A stretch of DNA of 47,750 nt from Mediterranea sp. (in: CFB group bacteria) (GTDB lineage: Bacteria; Bacteroidota; Bacteroidia; Bacteroidales; Bacteroidaceae). Position numbers and translations under genes: made by a program. Every line of letters starts with the position of its first letter. The first letter of the stretch is position 1. The stretch covers positions 1-47,750 of the forward strand of contig JAISIZ010000072.1 of assembly GCA_031261785.1 (NCBI GenBank), in the 5' to 3' direction. Below the pieces are notes generated by a model, which was given only the letters and a program-made list of their open reading frames with translations, was not told the DNA's origin and made no database searches. Shown piece by piece: positions 7,814-15,507 of this stretch.

Positions 7814-9553
7814 TTATTTATTGATCTTGCTCCAAGTGTCTTTCAGCCCCACCGTTCGGTTGAACACCAGATGCTCCGGCGTAGATTCCTTGTCGAGGTT
7901 GAAGTATCCGATGCGCTGGAATTGCAGGTAAGAGAGTGGGGGTAGCGCCGTGGCGTATTTTTCGATGTAGCAGTTGGTGAGCACTTTCAGGGAGTCGGGA
8001 TTGATAATCTCTTTCATCGCTTCTAGCGCGTCGAGGTTCTTGGCCTCGCGTATGGCTGCCATCTCGTCGCGCGGGTTTTCTACTTTCCAGAGGCGGTCGT
8101 ATAGCCTCACCTCCACTTGCCGGGCGTGCGCGCGGCTCACCCAGTGCAGCGTTCCCTTCACTTTTCGGTTGGCGTCGGGCATGCCGCTTCGGGTGTTGGG
8201 GTCGTACTCGCAGTACACCTCGCTGATGGTTCCGTCGGCCTCTTTCTTGCAGCCGGTGCATTTCACTATGTAGGCGTTCTTCAGCCTCACCTCTTGTCCG
8301 GGCGTCATGCGGAAGAATTTCTTGGGCGCTTCTTCCATGAAGTCCTCACGCTCCATCCACAGCTCGCGGTCGAACTCGATGAGGTGGCTTCCCGCTGCGG
8401 GATCCTCGGGGTTGTCGATGGCTTCGAGCCGTTCCACTTCTCCTTCGGGGTAGTTGGTAATGACGAGTTTCACGGGATTGACAACGGCCGACACGCGTAT
8501 GGCCCTGCTGTTCAGGTCCTCCCTCACGGAGCTTTCGAGCAGGGCGATGTCGTTGAGGGCGTCGTACGTGGTGTACCCTATCTTGTCGATGAACTTATGT
8601 ATGGCCTCGGGCGAATAGCCGCGGCGGCGGAAGCCGCAAAGGGTTGGCATGCGGGGGTCGTCCCATCCGTTGACCAATCCCTCCTTCACCAGCGTGAGGA
8701 GGTTGCGTTTGCTCATCAGCGTGTAGCTCAGGTTGAGCTTGTTGAACTCGGTCTGCCGGGGGCGGTTGTCGTCCAGGTCCTCGCCATGTTTCAGCCAGTC
8801 GATGAAGAGGTCGTATAGGGGTCGGTGCGACACGAACTCGAGCGTGCAGAGCGAGTGGGTCACTCCCTCGAAGTAGTCGCTCTGTCCGTGGGCGAAGTCG
8901 TACATTGGATAGGCTTTCCAGGTGGTTCCCGTGCGGTGGTGCGGATGTTTCACCACCCGGTAGATGATGGGGTCGCGGAAGTGCATGTTGGGATTGGCCA
9001 TGTCGATCTTGGCGCGTAGCACCATGGCGCCCTCCTCAATCTCTCCGGTGTTCATCCGCCGGAACAGCTCCAGGCTCTCGGCCGCCGGGCGTTCGCGGTA
9101 CGGGCTTTCGGTGCCGGGTTGTGTGGGTGTCCCTTTCTGTTGGGCTATCTGTTCGGAGGTTTGCTCGTCGATGTAGGCTTTTCCCTCTTCGATAAGTCGT
9201 ATAGCGAAATCCCAGAGTTGCTGGAAGTAGTCCGAGGCGTAGAACTCCTGCCCCCACCGGTATCCCAGCCATTGTATGTCCTCCTTGATGGCTTCCACGT
9301 ATTCCACGTCCTCCTTGGTGGGGTTGGTGTCGTCGAAACGGAGGTTGCATACCCCGCCGTGTCCGGCCGCTATGCCAAAGTCGAGGCAGATGGCCTTGGC
9401 GTGGCCAATATGGAGATAACCGTTAGGCTCCGGTGGAAAACGCGTCTGCACTCTTCCTCCGTTTTTCCCCTCTTTCAGATCTTTTTCCACTGATTGTTCT
9501 ATGAAGTTCAGGCTCCTCTTTTCGCCTGTCTCTTCGTTCTTGTTGTATGTCAT
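7814..9553 (-). CDS. glnS: Glutaminyl-tRNA synthetase
   Basis: A 579-residue class I aminoacyl-tRNA synthetase that charges tRNA-Gln with glutamine. The HIGH signature is at residues 48-51 (YLHIGHAK, after FPPEPNG) and the KMSKS equivalent is LMSKRNL in the second half of the catalytic domain. The C-terminal half is the two-barrel anticodon-binding domain. It contains a run with three Cys (VKCTGCKKEADGTISEVYCE), a region that in related enzymes is a degenerate zinc-ribbon-like insertion in the anticodon-binding domain. Length is normal. A -7 box at 9582-9589 supports the start. Confidence 0.97.
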   Translation of the reverse strand: MTYNKNEETGEKRSLNFIEQSVEKDLKEGKNGGRVQTRFPPEPNGYLHIGHAKAICLDFGIAAGHGGVCNLRFDDTNPTKEDVEYVEAIKEDIQWLGYRWGQEFYASDYFQQLWDFAIRLIEEGKAYIDEQTSEQIAQQKGTPTQPGTESPYRERPAAESLELFRRMNTGEIEEGAMVLRAKIDMANPNMHFRDPIIYRVVKHPHHRTGTTWKAYPMYDFAHGQSDYFEGVTHSLCTLEFVSHRPLYDLFIDWLKHGEDLDDNRPRQTEFNKLNLSYTLMSKRNLLTLVKEGLVNGWDDPRMPTLCGFRRRGYSPEAIHKFIDKIGYTTYDALNDIALLESSVREDLNSRAIRVSAVVNPVKLVITNYPEGEVERLEAIDNPEDPAAGSHLIEFDRELWMEREDFMEEAPKKFFRMTPGQEVRLKNAYIVKCTGCKKEADGTISEVYCEYDPNTRSGMPDANRKVKGTLHWVSRAHARQVEVRLYDRLWKVENPRDEMAAIREAKNLDALEAMKEIINPDSLKVLTNCYIEKYATALPPLSYLQFQRIGYFNLDKESTPEHLVFNRTVGLKDTWSKINK

Positions 9554-9581
9554 AACGGTTTATTGTCTCTAATCAATTCGC

Positions 9582-9589
9582 GAAAGTAG
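9582..9589 (-). promoter_or_regulatory. Candidate -7 box for glnS (TACTTTCG)
   Basis: The minus strand reads TACTTTCG, matching TAnnTTTG except at one position, 29 bp upstream of the glnS start. No -33 TTG was seen at 18-21 bp spacing. Confidence 0.4.
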
Positions 9590-9619
9590 CACATTTTTTT
9601 CATTCGAGTAGTATTTTTC

Positions 9620-10927
9620 CTATTCAAAGTATAAGTTCCATAAACTTTCTATGCGTCGGGCGATGTGGTAGGCGAGGAGTGGGGGTACGGCGTTGCCTAT
9701 CACCTTGTAAGCTCCCGAGGCGGAGAGGGCGTATCTCTTGCCGTCGCCCTCCTTGAAGACGAACTCGTAGTCCGTCGGGAATGTCTGTATCAGTCCGCAC
9801 TCCCTGGGGGTCAGGCGCCTCTCGGGCAGGCCTTTGCGGAGTTCTTTGTTCTCCTTCCCTCCATGCTCGGCCGAGAGGCGGCGGTACTCAATGTTACCGT
9901 GGTGTTCCGAGCGGATGGTGGGGCCTATGCTATCGAGGCATACCTCGATCTGTCCCTGGCAATGCTTGCCCATGAACTTGGCCTTGGAATAGAACTGTTG
10001 CGACGGGTCGCCGCTCTCGTCCGGCTCCCGCAGGTGGGCGAAGACGTTGCGCAAGGTTTGCGGGGGGGCCAACCGTTCTCCGTGTACGCTGAAGGCGTGC
10101 GTGGGGTGGGGGTAAGGGTTGTAGGCTTCGGGTATGTTTTCTTGGGTCAGCGCCTCGAGCGCTTCCCGTTTCAGGAGGTCTTTGCGGATGCCGATGAAGA
10201 TGACTCTCTCCCTCGACTGCGGCACGCCGTAGTTGGCGGCGTGCAGCACTTGCGGGGACAAGACGATGTATCCGCCGCCGTCGGCCGAGGAGAAGTCACG
10301 CTGTATGATGTCCTTCACGTCGCCCAGGTTCACCAATCCCTTCACGTTCTCGGCGATGAAGATCTTGGGCCGGGTGATGTCGATCACCTCTTTCATCCAG
10401 TAGTAAAGCTTCCCTCGGGTCTCCTCGCTGGGCAGTTCGCCTTGTATCGGTTTTCCCTGGTGGTCCTTTCGCGACTGGAATCCCCTCCGGTTGCCCGACA
10501 GGCTGAAGTCTTGGCAAGGGAATCCGCCGGTCACCACGTCGATGTCGGGCGGAAACACGTTCTCGCCTGTCTTCTGTCGTTTCACGAGGTCGACCACGCT
10601 GTCCGTGCGGTAGATTGCCGGGGGATACCCCAACTTGGCGAAGTGATGTGTCCAGGCCACGCGCGCCTCCTTGAGGATGTCGTTGGCGAAGACTATCCGG
10701 AAAGCCGTCTGCCGCAGCAGGACACGATCCTTTCCGGCGGACTTCTCGACGAAATCGGGCGAGAGGCTCTCGTTGACGCTTCCGGCGTGTACCACGAAGC
10801 CTCCCTCGAAGCCCAGGTCCATGCCTCCACAGCCCGAGAACAGCGAGAGGACGTTCAGTGGCTTTCCCTCTTTCGCGCTTCGTGCGGGTTTCGGACACGT
10901 GCTCGCGTCCATTATTGTCTTTTCCAT
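9620..10927 (-). CDS. DNA C5-cytosine methyltransferase (Dcm type)
   Basis: A 435-residue C5-MTase that transfers a methyl group from S-adenosylmethionine to cytosine in a specific DNA site. Motif I is LSLFSGCGGMDLGFEGG (about 28-43), motif IV with the catalytic Cys is PCQD (137-140), motif VI is ENVKGL (about 193-198), motif VIII is QSRERVIFIG, and motif X is GNAVPPLLA near the C-terminus. The target-recognition region between VIII and X gives no readable specificity. The longer ATG at 10984 would lie upstream of the predicted transcription start, so the internal Met was chosen. No restriction endonuclease gene is adjacent, so it appears to be an orphan methyltransferase. Confidence 0.93.
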   Translation of the reverse strand: MEKTIMDASTCPKPARSAKEGKPLNVLSLFSGCGGMDLGFEGGFVVHAGSVNESLSPDFVEKSAGKDRVLLRQTAFRIVFANDILKEARVAWTHHFAKLGYPPAIYRTDSVVDLVKRQKTGENVFPPDIDVVTGGFPCQDFSLSGNRRGFQSRKDHQGKPIQGELPSEETRGKLYYWMKEVIDITRPKIFIAENVKGLVNLGDVKDIIQRDFSSADGGGYIVLSPQVLHAANYGVPQSRERVIFIGIRKDLLKREALEALTQENIPEAYNPYPHPTHAFSVHGERLAPPQTLRNVFAHLREPDESGDPSQQFYSKAKFMGKHCQGQIEVCLDSIGPTIRSEHHGNIEYRRLSAEHGGKENKELRKGLPERRLTPRECGLIQTFPTDYEFVFKEGDGKRYALSASGAYKVIGNAVPPLLAYHIARRIESLWNLYFE

Positions 10928-10953
10928 ACTTTGTATCGCTTCAAAATAGTGCG

Positions 10954-10984
10954 CGAAAATACGGTTTTCGGAGCAATGCGCCAA
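10954..10984 (-). promoter_or_regulatory. Promoter for the cytosine methyltransferase gene
   Basis: On the minus strand TTG (10982-10984) is followed after 20 bp by TATTTTCG (10954-10961), a good fit to the Bacteroidota TTTG/N19-21/TAnnTTTG promoter. It sets the likely transcription start near 10946 and argues for the coding start at 10927. Confidence 0.6.
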
Positions 10985-11030
10985 GCGATTGCCGGACTAT
11001 ACCGCGATTGGCGGCCACAATACTTTATCA

Positions 11031-12098
11031 TCACTCCTCCTCCCAGTCGCTGAACTCGAAGCTGAGTTGCTCCCACACGCCGTGCAGCGGCTCTCGCTCT
11101 TCCTTGGGGTTGGAAACCGAGAGGCCGATAAGGCGTATCGGGTGTTGGGCGTAGTCCACGCTTCGCAGCAATTTCTTGGCCAGGGGGAGGATTTGCTTCA
11201 GTCCGGTCAGCTCGTCGGATTGCGTCAGGCTTCGGGTAATCTGTGTGAAGTCGTGAAACTTGACCTTCAGCGTGAGCGTGGTACCTTTGAACGCTTTTCG
11301 CTGGAGGCGCTCGACCAGCTCCACGGCGACGTGGTACAGCTCGATGATGATGGAAGATCGGTTGTCGATGTCGCGCTCGAGGGTGTGCTCGCAGCCGATG
11401 GACTTGCGGACGCGGAAGGTTTCCACGGGACGGTCGTCGATGCCTCGGGCGAAGTCGTAGTACAGGCTTCCCACCTTGCCGAAGTGGGCGGTGAGCATCT
11501 GTGGAGAGCACTGGCGCAGCTGCTCGCCGTCGCGGATGCCCAGCAGGTGCATCTTCTTGGCCGTCGCGGGCCCCACGCCCCAGAACGACTCGATAGGCAG
11601 CCGGGCGATGAACTGGAGCGCCTGGTCGGGATGGATGGTGCATAGCCCGTCGGGCTTGCGATAGTCGGAGGCTATCTTGGCCAGGAACTTGTTGTACGAC
11701 ACGCCCGCCGAGGCCACGAGGTGCAGCCGTTCGCGGATTTTCAGCTTGATCTCCTTGGCGATGTCGACGGCCAGCTCGATGTCTTTCTTGTTTCGGGTGA
11801 CGTCGAGGAACGCTTCGTCCACGGAGAGCGGCTCGATGATGTCGGTGTATTCGTGGAAGATCTCGTGAATCTGCATGGACACTTGCTTGTACACCTCCAT
11901 CCGTCCGGGTACGAAGATGAGTTGCGGACAGAGGCGCTTGGCGCGTTGCGACGACATGGCCGAGCGCACGCCGTAGCGCCTCGCCTCATAGCTGGCCGCA
12001 GCCACTACCCCCCGCTCTTCGGCATGACCCACCGCTACGGGCTTTCCCCGCAGCTCGGGATGGTCGCGCTGCTCCACGGAGGCGAAGAAGGCGTCCAT
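11031..12098 (-). CDS. dinB: DNA polymerase IV (Y family), N-terminus unusual
   Basis: Translesion polymerase. From the first ATG the protein is 355 residues: palm motif SVDEAF (92-97, two metal-binding carboxylates), finger motif AAASYEARRYGVRSAMSS, helix-hairpin-helix GVGPATAKKMHLLGI, and the little-finger domain to the C-terminus. Family members normally begin MRKIIHIDMDAFFAS. Here the codons for RKIIHID, including the catalytic Asp equivalent to E. coli D8, are present at 12099-12119 upstream of the only ATG, but the family's Met position is CTA (12120-12122). There is no ATG, GTG or TTG in this frame before a stop at 12162-12164. Either a non-canonical start is used, the sequence has an error, or the enzyme is impaired. 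It starts 24 bp after the YqaE stop. Confidence 0.93.
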   Translation of the reverse strand: MDAFFASVEQRDHPELRGKPVAVGHAEERGVVAAASYEARRYGVRSAMSSQRAKRLCPQLIFVPGRMEVYKQVSMQIHEIFHEYTDIIEPLSVDEAFLDVTRNKKDIELAVDIAKEIKLKIRERLHLVASAGVSYNKFLAKIASDYRKPDGLCTIHPDQALQFIARLPIESFWGVGPATAKKMHLLGIRDGEQLRQCSPQMLTAHFGKVGSLYYDFARGIDDRPVETFRVRKSIGCEHTLERDIDNRSSIIIELYHVAVELVERLQRKAFKGTTLTLKVKFHDFTQITRSLTQSDELTGLKQILPLAKKLLRSVDYAQHPIRLIGLSVSNPKEEREPLHGVWEQLSFEFSDWEEE

Positions 12099-12146
12099 AT
12101 CGATATGTATGATCTTCCTTAGCGTATCTCGAAAGGGTGGGGGCTG

Positions 12147-12302
12147 TTAGCTGTTCTTGTTCAGGATAATCAGCGCGGCAATCACGCCGGGTATCCATCC
12201 CAACAGCGTGAGGATGAGTACGATGATGAACGAGCCGCACCCTTTGTCGATGACGGCGAGGGGTGGGAAGATGATGGACAGTAGCACTCTGAATAGCGAC
12301 AT
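12147..12302 (-). CDS. YqaE/Pmp3 family small membrane protein
   Basis: A 51-residue reading frame, easily missed because of its size. It starts MSLFRVLLSIIFPPLAVI and continues with the Pmp3/YqaE hallmarks: a first hydrophobic helix ending in PPLAV, a short loop with a Cys-Gly (KGCG), and a second helix containing LTLLGWIPGVIAALIIL. Pmp3-type proteolipids sit in the cytoplasmic membrane and affect membrane potential and salt stress in yeast and plants; the bacterial role is uncertain. It is the first gene of the minus-strand run and lies immediately upstream of dinB (24 bp to the conserved DinB N-terminus), so the two may share a transcript. Confidence 0.85.
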   Translation of the reverse strand: MSLFRVLLSIIFPPLAVIDKGCGSFIIVLILTLLGWIPGVIAALIILNKNS

Positions 12303-12407
12303 GGCTTCATTCTGTTTGGGGTTATACGTGCCACAAAGGTGCGCGTAAAAGGCGACGATTCCAAATCTTCCGCCGTTTTTTTTAGCGGATGCGGCTCAGG
12401 CGCGGGG

Positions 12408-12959
12408 TTAGAACCGGTAGTTGACGCCCACGGAGAACATGAAACGGTCCCAAAGGCCGGCAATCTTGTACTTCAGCTCGGCGTTGCCGGTCAGCCTGTC
12501 GGTTAGCTGGTAGTCCACGCCACCTCCAAAGGTAAAGCCGAACTCGGTGTTGCTGCTACTGGAGGTGCCGCCGTCGACATTGACGTATTGCCCATAGCCA
12601 TTGGGCACTCCTTCGAGCTTGTACTTGCTGCTCGCCCCTACGATTCCCAGTCCCACGACAGGATATACCGTGACTTTCTGCGCCACGGGAAAAAGCCAGT
12701 GACCATATGCCGTCAGGTCCCACAGGGTGGTGTAGTTCTTCTTGAGGAAGTAGTTGAACGATCCTTCCAGGCGAATGGGATCCGTCACGTTGTACTGGTA
12801 CTTGGCGCCGATGCCGAAGTTGGTCACCCCGTTGCCTGTCCCCATCGAAAGGTTGCCCCCGACGGCCATGTCGCCCTTCTCTTGGGCGGATAGGACATTG
12901 GTCGACAGGGTGGCGACCGCGATTACAAGAAATAGCTTCATCAATCTTTTAACCTTCAT
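12408..12959 (-). CDS. Outer-membrane beta-barrel protein
   Basis: A 183-residue protein with a signal peptide (hydrophobic core FLVIAVATLSTNVLSA, cleavage about residue 25). After this come alternating amphipathic strands rich in Gly, Tyr and Asn (AVGGNLSMG, FGIGAKYQYN, YPVVGLGIVG, FTFGGGVDYQL), ending in VGVNYRF with the terminal Phe typical of outer-membrane barrels. It fits the small 8-stranded OmpW/OmpA-like barrel class (OMP_b-brl). Met at residue 7 is an equally good start. It is divergent from the membrane-tethered regulator at 13204 across 244 bp, an arrangement that suggests, but does not show, that the regulator acts on it. Confidence 0.8.
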   Translation of the reverse strand: MKVKRLMKLFLVIAVATLSTNVLSAQEKGDMAVGGNLSMGTGNGVTNFGIGAKYQYNVTDPIRLEGSFNYFLKKNYTTLWDLTAYGHWLFPVAQKVTVYPVVGLGIVGASSKYKLEGVPNGYGQYVNVDGGTSSSSNTEFGFTFGGGVDYQLTDRLTGNAELKYKIAGLWDRFMFSVGVNYRF

Positions 12960-13012
12960 TGTTGTAGTTGGATTTAATTAGTGAATAATATGTTGTCTTT
13001 TTCTCGACGGGG

Positions 13013-13020
13013 CAAAGATA
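13013..13020 (-). promoter_or_regulatory. -7 box for the barrel protein gene (TATCTTTG)
   Basis: The minus strand carries TATCTTTG, a full TAnnTTTG match, 54 bp upstream of the start codon at 12959. Confidence 0.5.
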
Positions 13021-13162
13021 TAGAGGGATACGGATAGCGATGTACCCGCATAAGGGGGTATTTTGTAACAGGTACTTCAAAAACCCGCGTAAATGGGTAC
13101 GCAAATCGGCTCTTCGCGAAAACATATTGGTTAAAAACGGGCGGGAACGGAAGGAATATCTT

Positions 13163-13170
13163 TATTTTTG
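13163..13170 (+). promoter_or_regulatory. -7 box for the tethered regulator (TATTTTTG)
   Basis: TATTTTTG matches TAnnTTTG and places transcription start near 13177. This excludes the upstream in-frame ATG at 13168 and supports the coding start at 13204. No -33 element at normal spacing was seen. Confidence 0.55.
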
Positions 13171-13203
13171 TTTCAGATACAACAAAATATAAACGATAAT
13201 ATT

Positions 13204-13944
13204 ATGTATGCGGATAAATACTTTATTATGATGATGTGCGCCGTCGTGTCGGCATTTGCGGCTATGGCCTTCTTCTGTCTCTGGCGACGCGCGCTGATAG
13301 GGAAGCGTCTTGCCGACGTGGGGGTGAAGACCATTACGGTGGCCATCGTGGAGGACCACAAAGTGATAGCCGATGGGCTGGAACGTCTGGCTCACGAATC
13401 GGGGCTTGTCCGCGTGGTGGGCAAGGCACACACGGTTGTGGCTTGCTGGCGGATGCTCGTGCAAGAGAGCCATCCCGATGTGCTGATACTTGGCATCGCG
13501 TTGCCCGATGGTAACGGTCTCGACCTCTGCTCCGAGATCAAGCGGAAGTATCCCCAGCTGAAGATCGTGTTGCTCACGGCCTATCGTGCTCCCGCCGTCA
13601 TTGGCCGTGCCCTCGACGCGGGTGTTGACGGTTACGTGTTCAAGAACGCCGGATGGGAGGAACTGCTCGCCGGAATCCGTGTCGCCGCCTCGGGGCAACG
13701 CTTCCTGTGCGAGGAGGTGAACGCCCTGGTCAACGATAGCAAAAGTGTCTCCCTGCAACTCACCCGGCGCGAGATGGAGTTGCTCCACCTCATTGCCGAT
13801 GGCCTCACCCTCCCCGAGCAAGCCAACAAGATGTGTCTGGGCATCAACACCATACGCAGCTACCGCAAGACGCTCAATTACAAGCTCGACGCCCACAACA
13901 CGGCGCAACTGCTGCAAAACGCCAGGGCGATGACGTTGATTTGA
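13204..13944 (+). CDS. Membrane-tethered LuxR/NarL-type regulator lacking the phospho-Asp
   Basis: A 246-residue protein with three parts. Residues 6-27 form one transmembrane helix (YFIMMMCAVVSAFAAMAFF) followed by a basic stretch (WRRALIGKR), predicting a cytoplasmic C-terminus. Residues 44-165 are a receiver domain with the acidic pair E50-D51, T125 in LLTAY and K147 in YVFKNAG. The phosphoacceptor position in DVLILGIALPDGNG is Gly97 (codon GGC at 13492-13494) where the family has Asp. Residues 186-240 are a LuxR-type helix-turn-helix (LTRREMELLHLIADG, INTIRSYRKTLNYKL). Normal NarL/FixJ regulators are soluble, so both the anchor and the lost Asp are unusual. It is probably phosphorylation-independent. 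Neighbours are outer-membrane proteins on both sides. Confidence 0.88.
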   Translation: MYADKYFIMMMCAVVSAFAAMAFFCLWRRALIGKRLADVGVKTITVAIVEDHKVIADGLERLAHESGLVRVVGKAHTVVACWRMLVQESHPDVLILGIALPDGNGLDLCSEIKRKYPQLKIVLLTAYRAPAVIGRALDAGVDGYVFKNAGWEELLAGIRVAASGQRFLCEEVNALVNDSKSVSLQLTRREMELLHLIADGLTLPEQANKMCLGINTIRSYRKTLNYKLDAHNTAQLLQNARAMTLI

Positions 13945-13994
13945 CTAACCATTTCTTGCGATAGCGCCCCGGTGCGAATACCTACTTCATGCGA

Positions 13995-14025
13995 TTGGTA
14001 ATCTGGAGAGATAGCATTACTTTCG
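13995..14025 (+). promoter_or_regulatory. Promoter for the OprB-like porin
   Basis: TTG (13995-13997), 20 bp, then TACTTTCG (14018-14025) fits the Bacteroidota promoter layout. It predicts a start of transcription near 14032 and supports translation from 14061 rather than the ATG at 13989, which would be upstream of the promoter. Confidence 0.6.
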
Positions 14026-14060
14026 CGTCCGAAAAAAACAAGAGTAGCAAGAGAATAAGA

Positions 14061-15191
14061 ATGAAACAAGTGATGTTTGTGATGGCCGCATGTCTCGCGG
14101 TCGCCGTGTCGGTCGCGGCAAAGACTGCGACAACCCCCGACACTACGCCGCCGGCCGAAAAGGAGAATCCGCTCACGTTTGGCGCCTCGTACACCGGCGA
14201 CATGGTGGCCAACCTCTCGGGAGGCATCAAGCGGGGTGGCACGTACATGGGCCTGGCCAACCTGACGCTCCATTTCGATACCGAGAAAGCGGGATGGTGG
14301 AAGGGTGGGGAACTCTACATAAAAGGCGGCAACAGCCACGGTGGAGAGGCATCGGCCAACCTCATCGGCGACTTCCAGAAAGCCTCCAACATCGAGGCTG
14401 GCAACCACACTTTCCTCTACGAGCTGTGGTACCGGCAACAATTGGGTCCCGTCTCTCTCTGCGTCGGCTTGCAGGACCTCAACGCCGATTACGCCAGCAG
14501 CTCGAACGGGGCGCTGTTCAACAACAGCTACTTTGGCATCCACTCCGTCTGCTCCGAGAACGTTCCCGCGCCTGTCTACCCGCTCACCGCCTTGGCGCTC
14601 AACGTACATTGGCAAATCGCCGACCATTGGCATTGGCGCACGGCCTTCTTCGACGGCCGTCCCGACCCCTTCGAGCAGAATCCCTACAACGTGAAGTGGT
14701 CGCTCACCGCCAACCAGGGCTACCTTGCGCTCACGGAGCTTGAATGGGACGGAAGCCTCGTCAAGGGGCTGGCCGGCTCGTACAAGCTGGGCACCTACTA
14801 CCACCATTCGCCCATTACCGAGGTGACGCACAACTATGGCTTCTACATCGTGGCCGACCAGGACATCACCCGCCAGATCTCCCTCTTCACCCAGATCGGC
14901 TTCAGCCCCAAGGAGTACAACAACCATTTCTTTTGCGCAGGCGGAGGAGGAACCTTCAAGAACTTCAGCCGGAAACGCCCTGACGACATGATCGGACTGG
15001 CCGCCAACCACGCCTGCTTCCGCCATTCTCCCGGCGGACACGAGACCGTGATAGAAGCCATCTACCACTTCCAGGCCACCAAGCAAATCTACTTCCGTCC
15101 CGACCTGCAGTACATCATCCATCCGTCGGGCACCGACCAACGCTTGGACAACGCCTTGGTAGCCACGTTGCGAATGGGGTTCGAGTTCTGA
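14061..15191 (+). CDS. OprB-like carbohydrate-selective porin
   Basis: A 376-residue outer-membrane protein with a signal peptide (MKQVMFVMAACLAVAVSVAA). The mature part has the features of the OprB family: an early LTFGASYTGDMVANLSGG strand, GGELYIKGGNSHGG, a loop with VSLCVGLQDLNADYASS followed by YFGIHSV, FFDGRPDPFEQNP, and a C-terminal strand VATLRMGFEF ending in Phe. OprB porins allow sugar diffusion across the outer membrane; substrate not inferable. An ATG 72 bp upstream is in frame but is preceded by the promoter only from 13995, so the internal Met next to the signal peptide was taken. It lies 117 bp after the tethered regulator gene. Confidence 0.8.
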   Translation: MKQVMFVMAACLAVAVSVAAKTATTPDTTPPAEKENPLTFGASYTGDMVANLSGGIKRGGTYMGLANLTLHFDTEKAGWWKGGELYIKGGNSHGGEASANLIGDFQKASNIEAGNHTFLYELWYRQQLGPVSLCVGLQDLNADYASSSNGALFNNSYFGIHSVCSENVPAPVYPLTALALNVHWQIADHWHWRTAFFDGRPDPFEQNPYNVKWSLTANQGYLALTELEWDGSLVKGLAGSYKLGTYYHHSPITEVTHNYGFYIVADQDITRQISLFTQIGFSPKEYNNHFFCAGGGGTFKNFSRKRPDDMIGLAANHACFRHSPGGHETVIEAIYHFQATKQIYFRPDLQYIIHPSGTDQRLDNALVATLRMGFEF

Positions 15192-15204
15192 GTTTTTTCC
15201 TTCC

Positions 15205-15490
15205 TGCAAATCCGCGTGAGACGAGAAGCCCGAGCTTTTGTCATCATGTTCCGTGCATGGGACGTTCGTGTGGCCGCGATGTAATCATGTCCCGTGCACG
15301 GGATGTTCGCGTGGCCGCAATGTAATCATGTTCCGTGCATGGGATGTTCGCGTGGCCGCGATGTAATCATGCTCCGTGCATGGGATGTTCGCTTGGGCGC
15401 GATGTAATCATGTTCCGTGCACGGGATGTTCGCGCGGCCGCGATGTTATCATGTTCCGTGCATGGGATGTTCGCGTGTCCGCGAGCACTC
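15205..15490. repeat. 41-bp tandem repeat array C (different unit)
   Basis: The array opens with TGCAAATCCGCGTGAGACG and one GCCCGAGC palindrome (15228-15235), the same boundary as array A. It then switches to a different unit of the same length: six copies with CCGTGCA[TC]GG starting at 15251, 15292, 15333, 15374, 15415 and 15456, an exact 41-bp period. Part of the unit (GTAATCA..TTCCG.G.ATGG) resembles the spacer of arrays A and B read in the opposite direction, while the other half (about GATGTTCGCGTGGCCGCGAT) replaces the A-type palindrome. It lies between the convergent 3' ends of the porin gene and the small minus-strand gene at 15508. Open frames across it are artefacts of the repeat. 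Confidence 0.93.
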
Positions 15491-15507
15491 CATGCAGATT
15501 ACGATTA

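Noticed and set aside
9665..11053. Long open frame antisense to the cytosine methyltransferase
   Set aside because: The 462-codon frame lies on the opposite strand of a gene with all C5-MTase motifs. Such shadows are common in GC-rich DNA, and this one shows no recognised domain.
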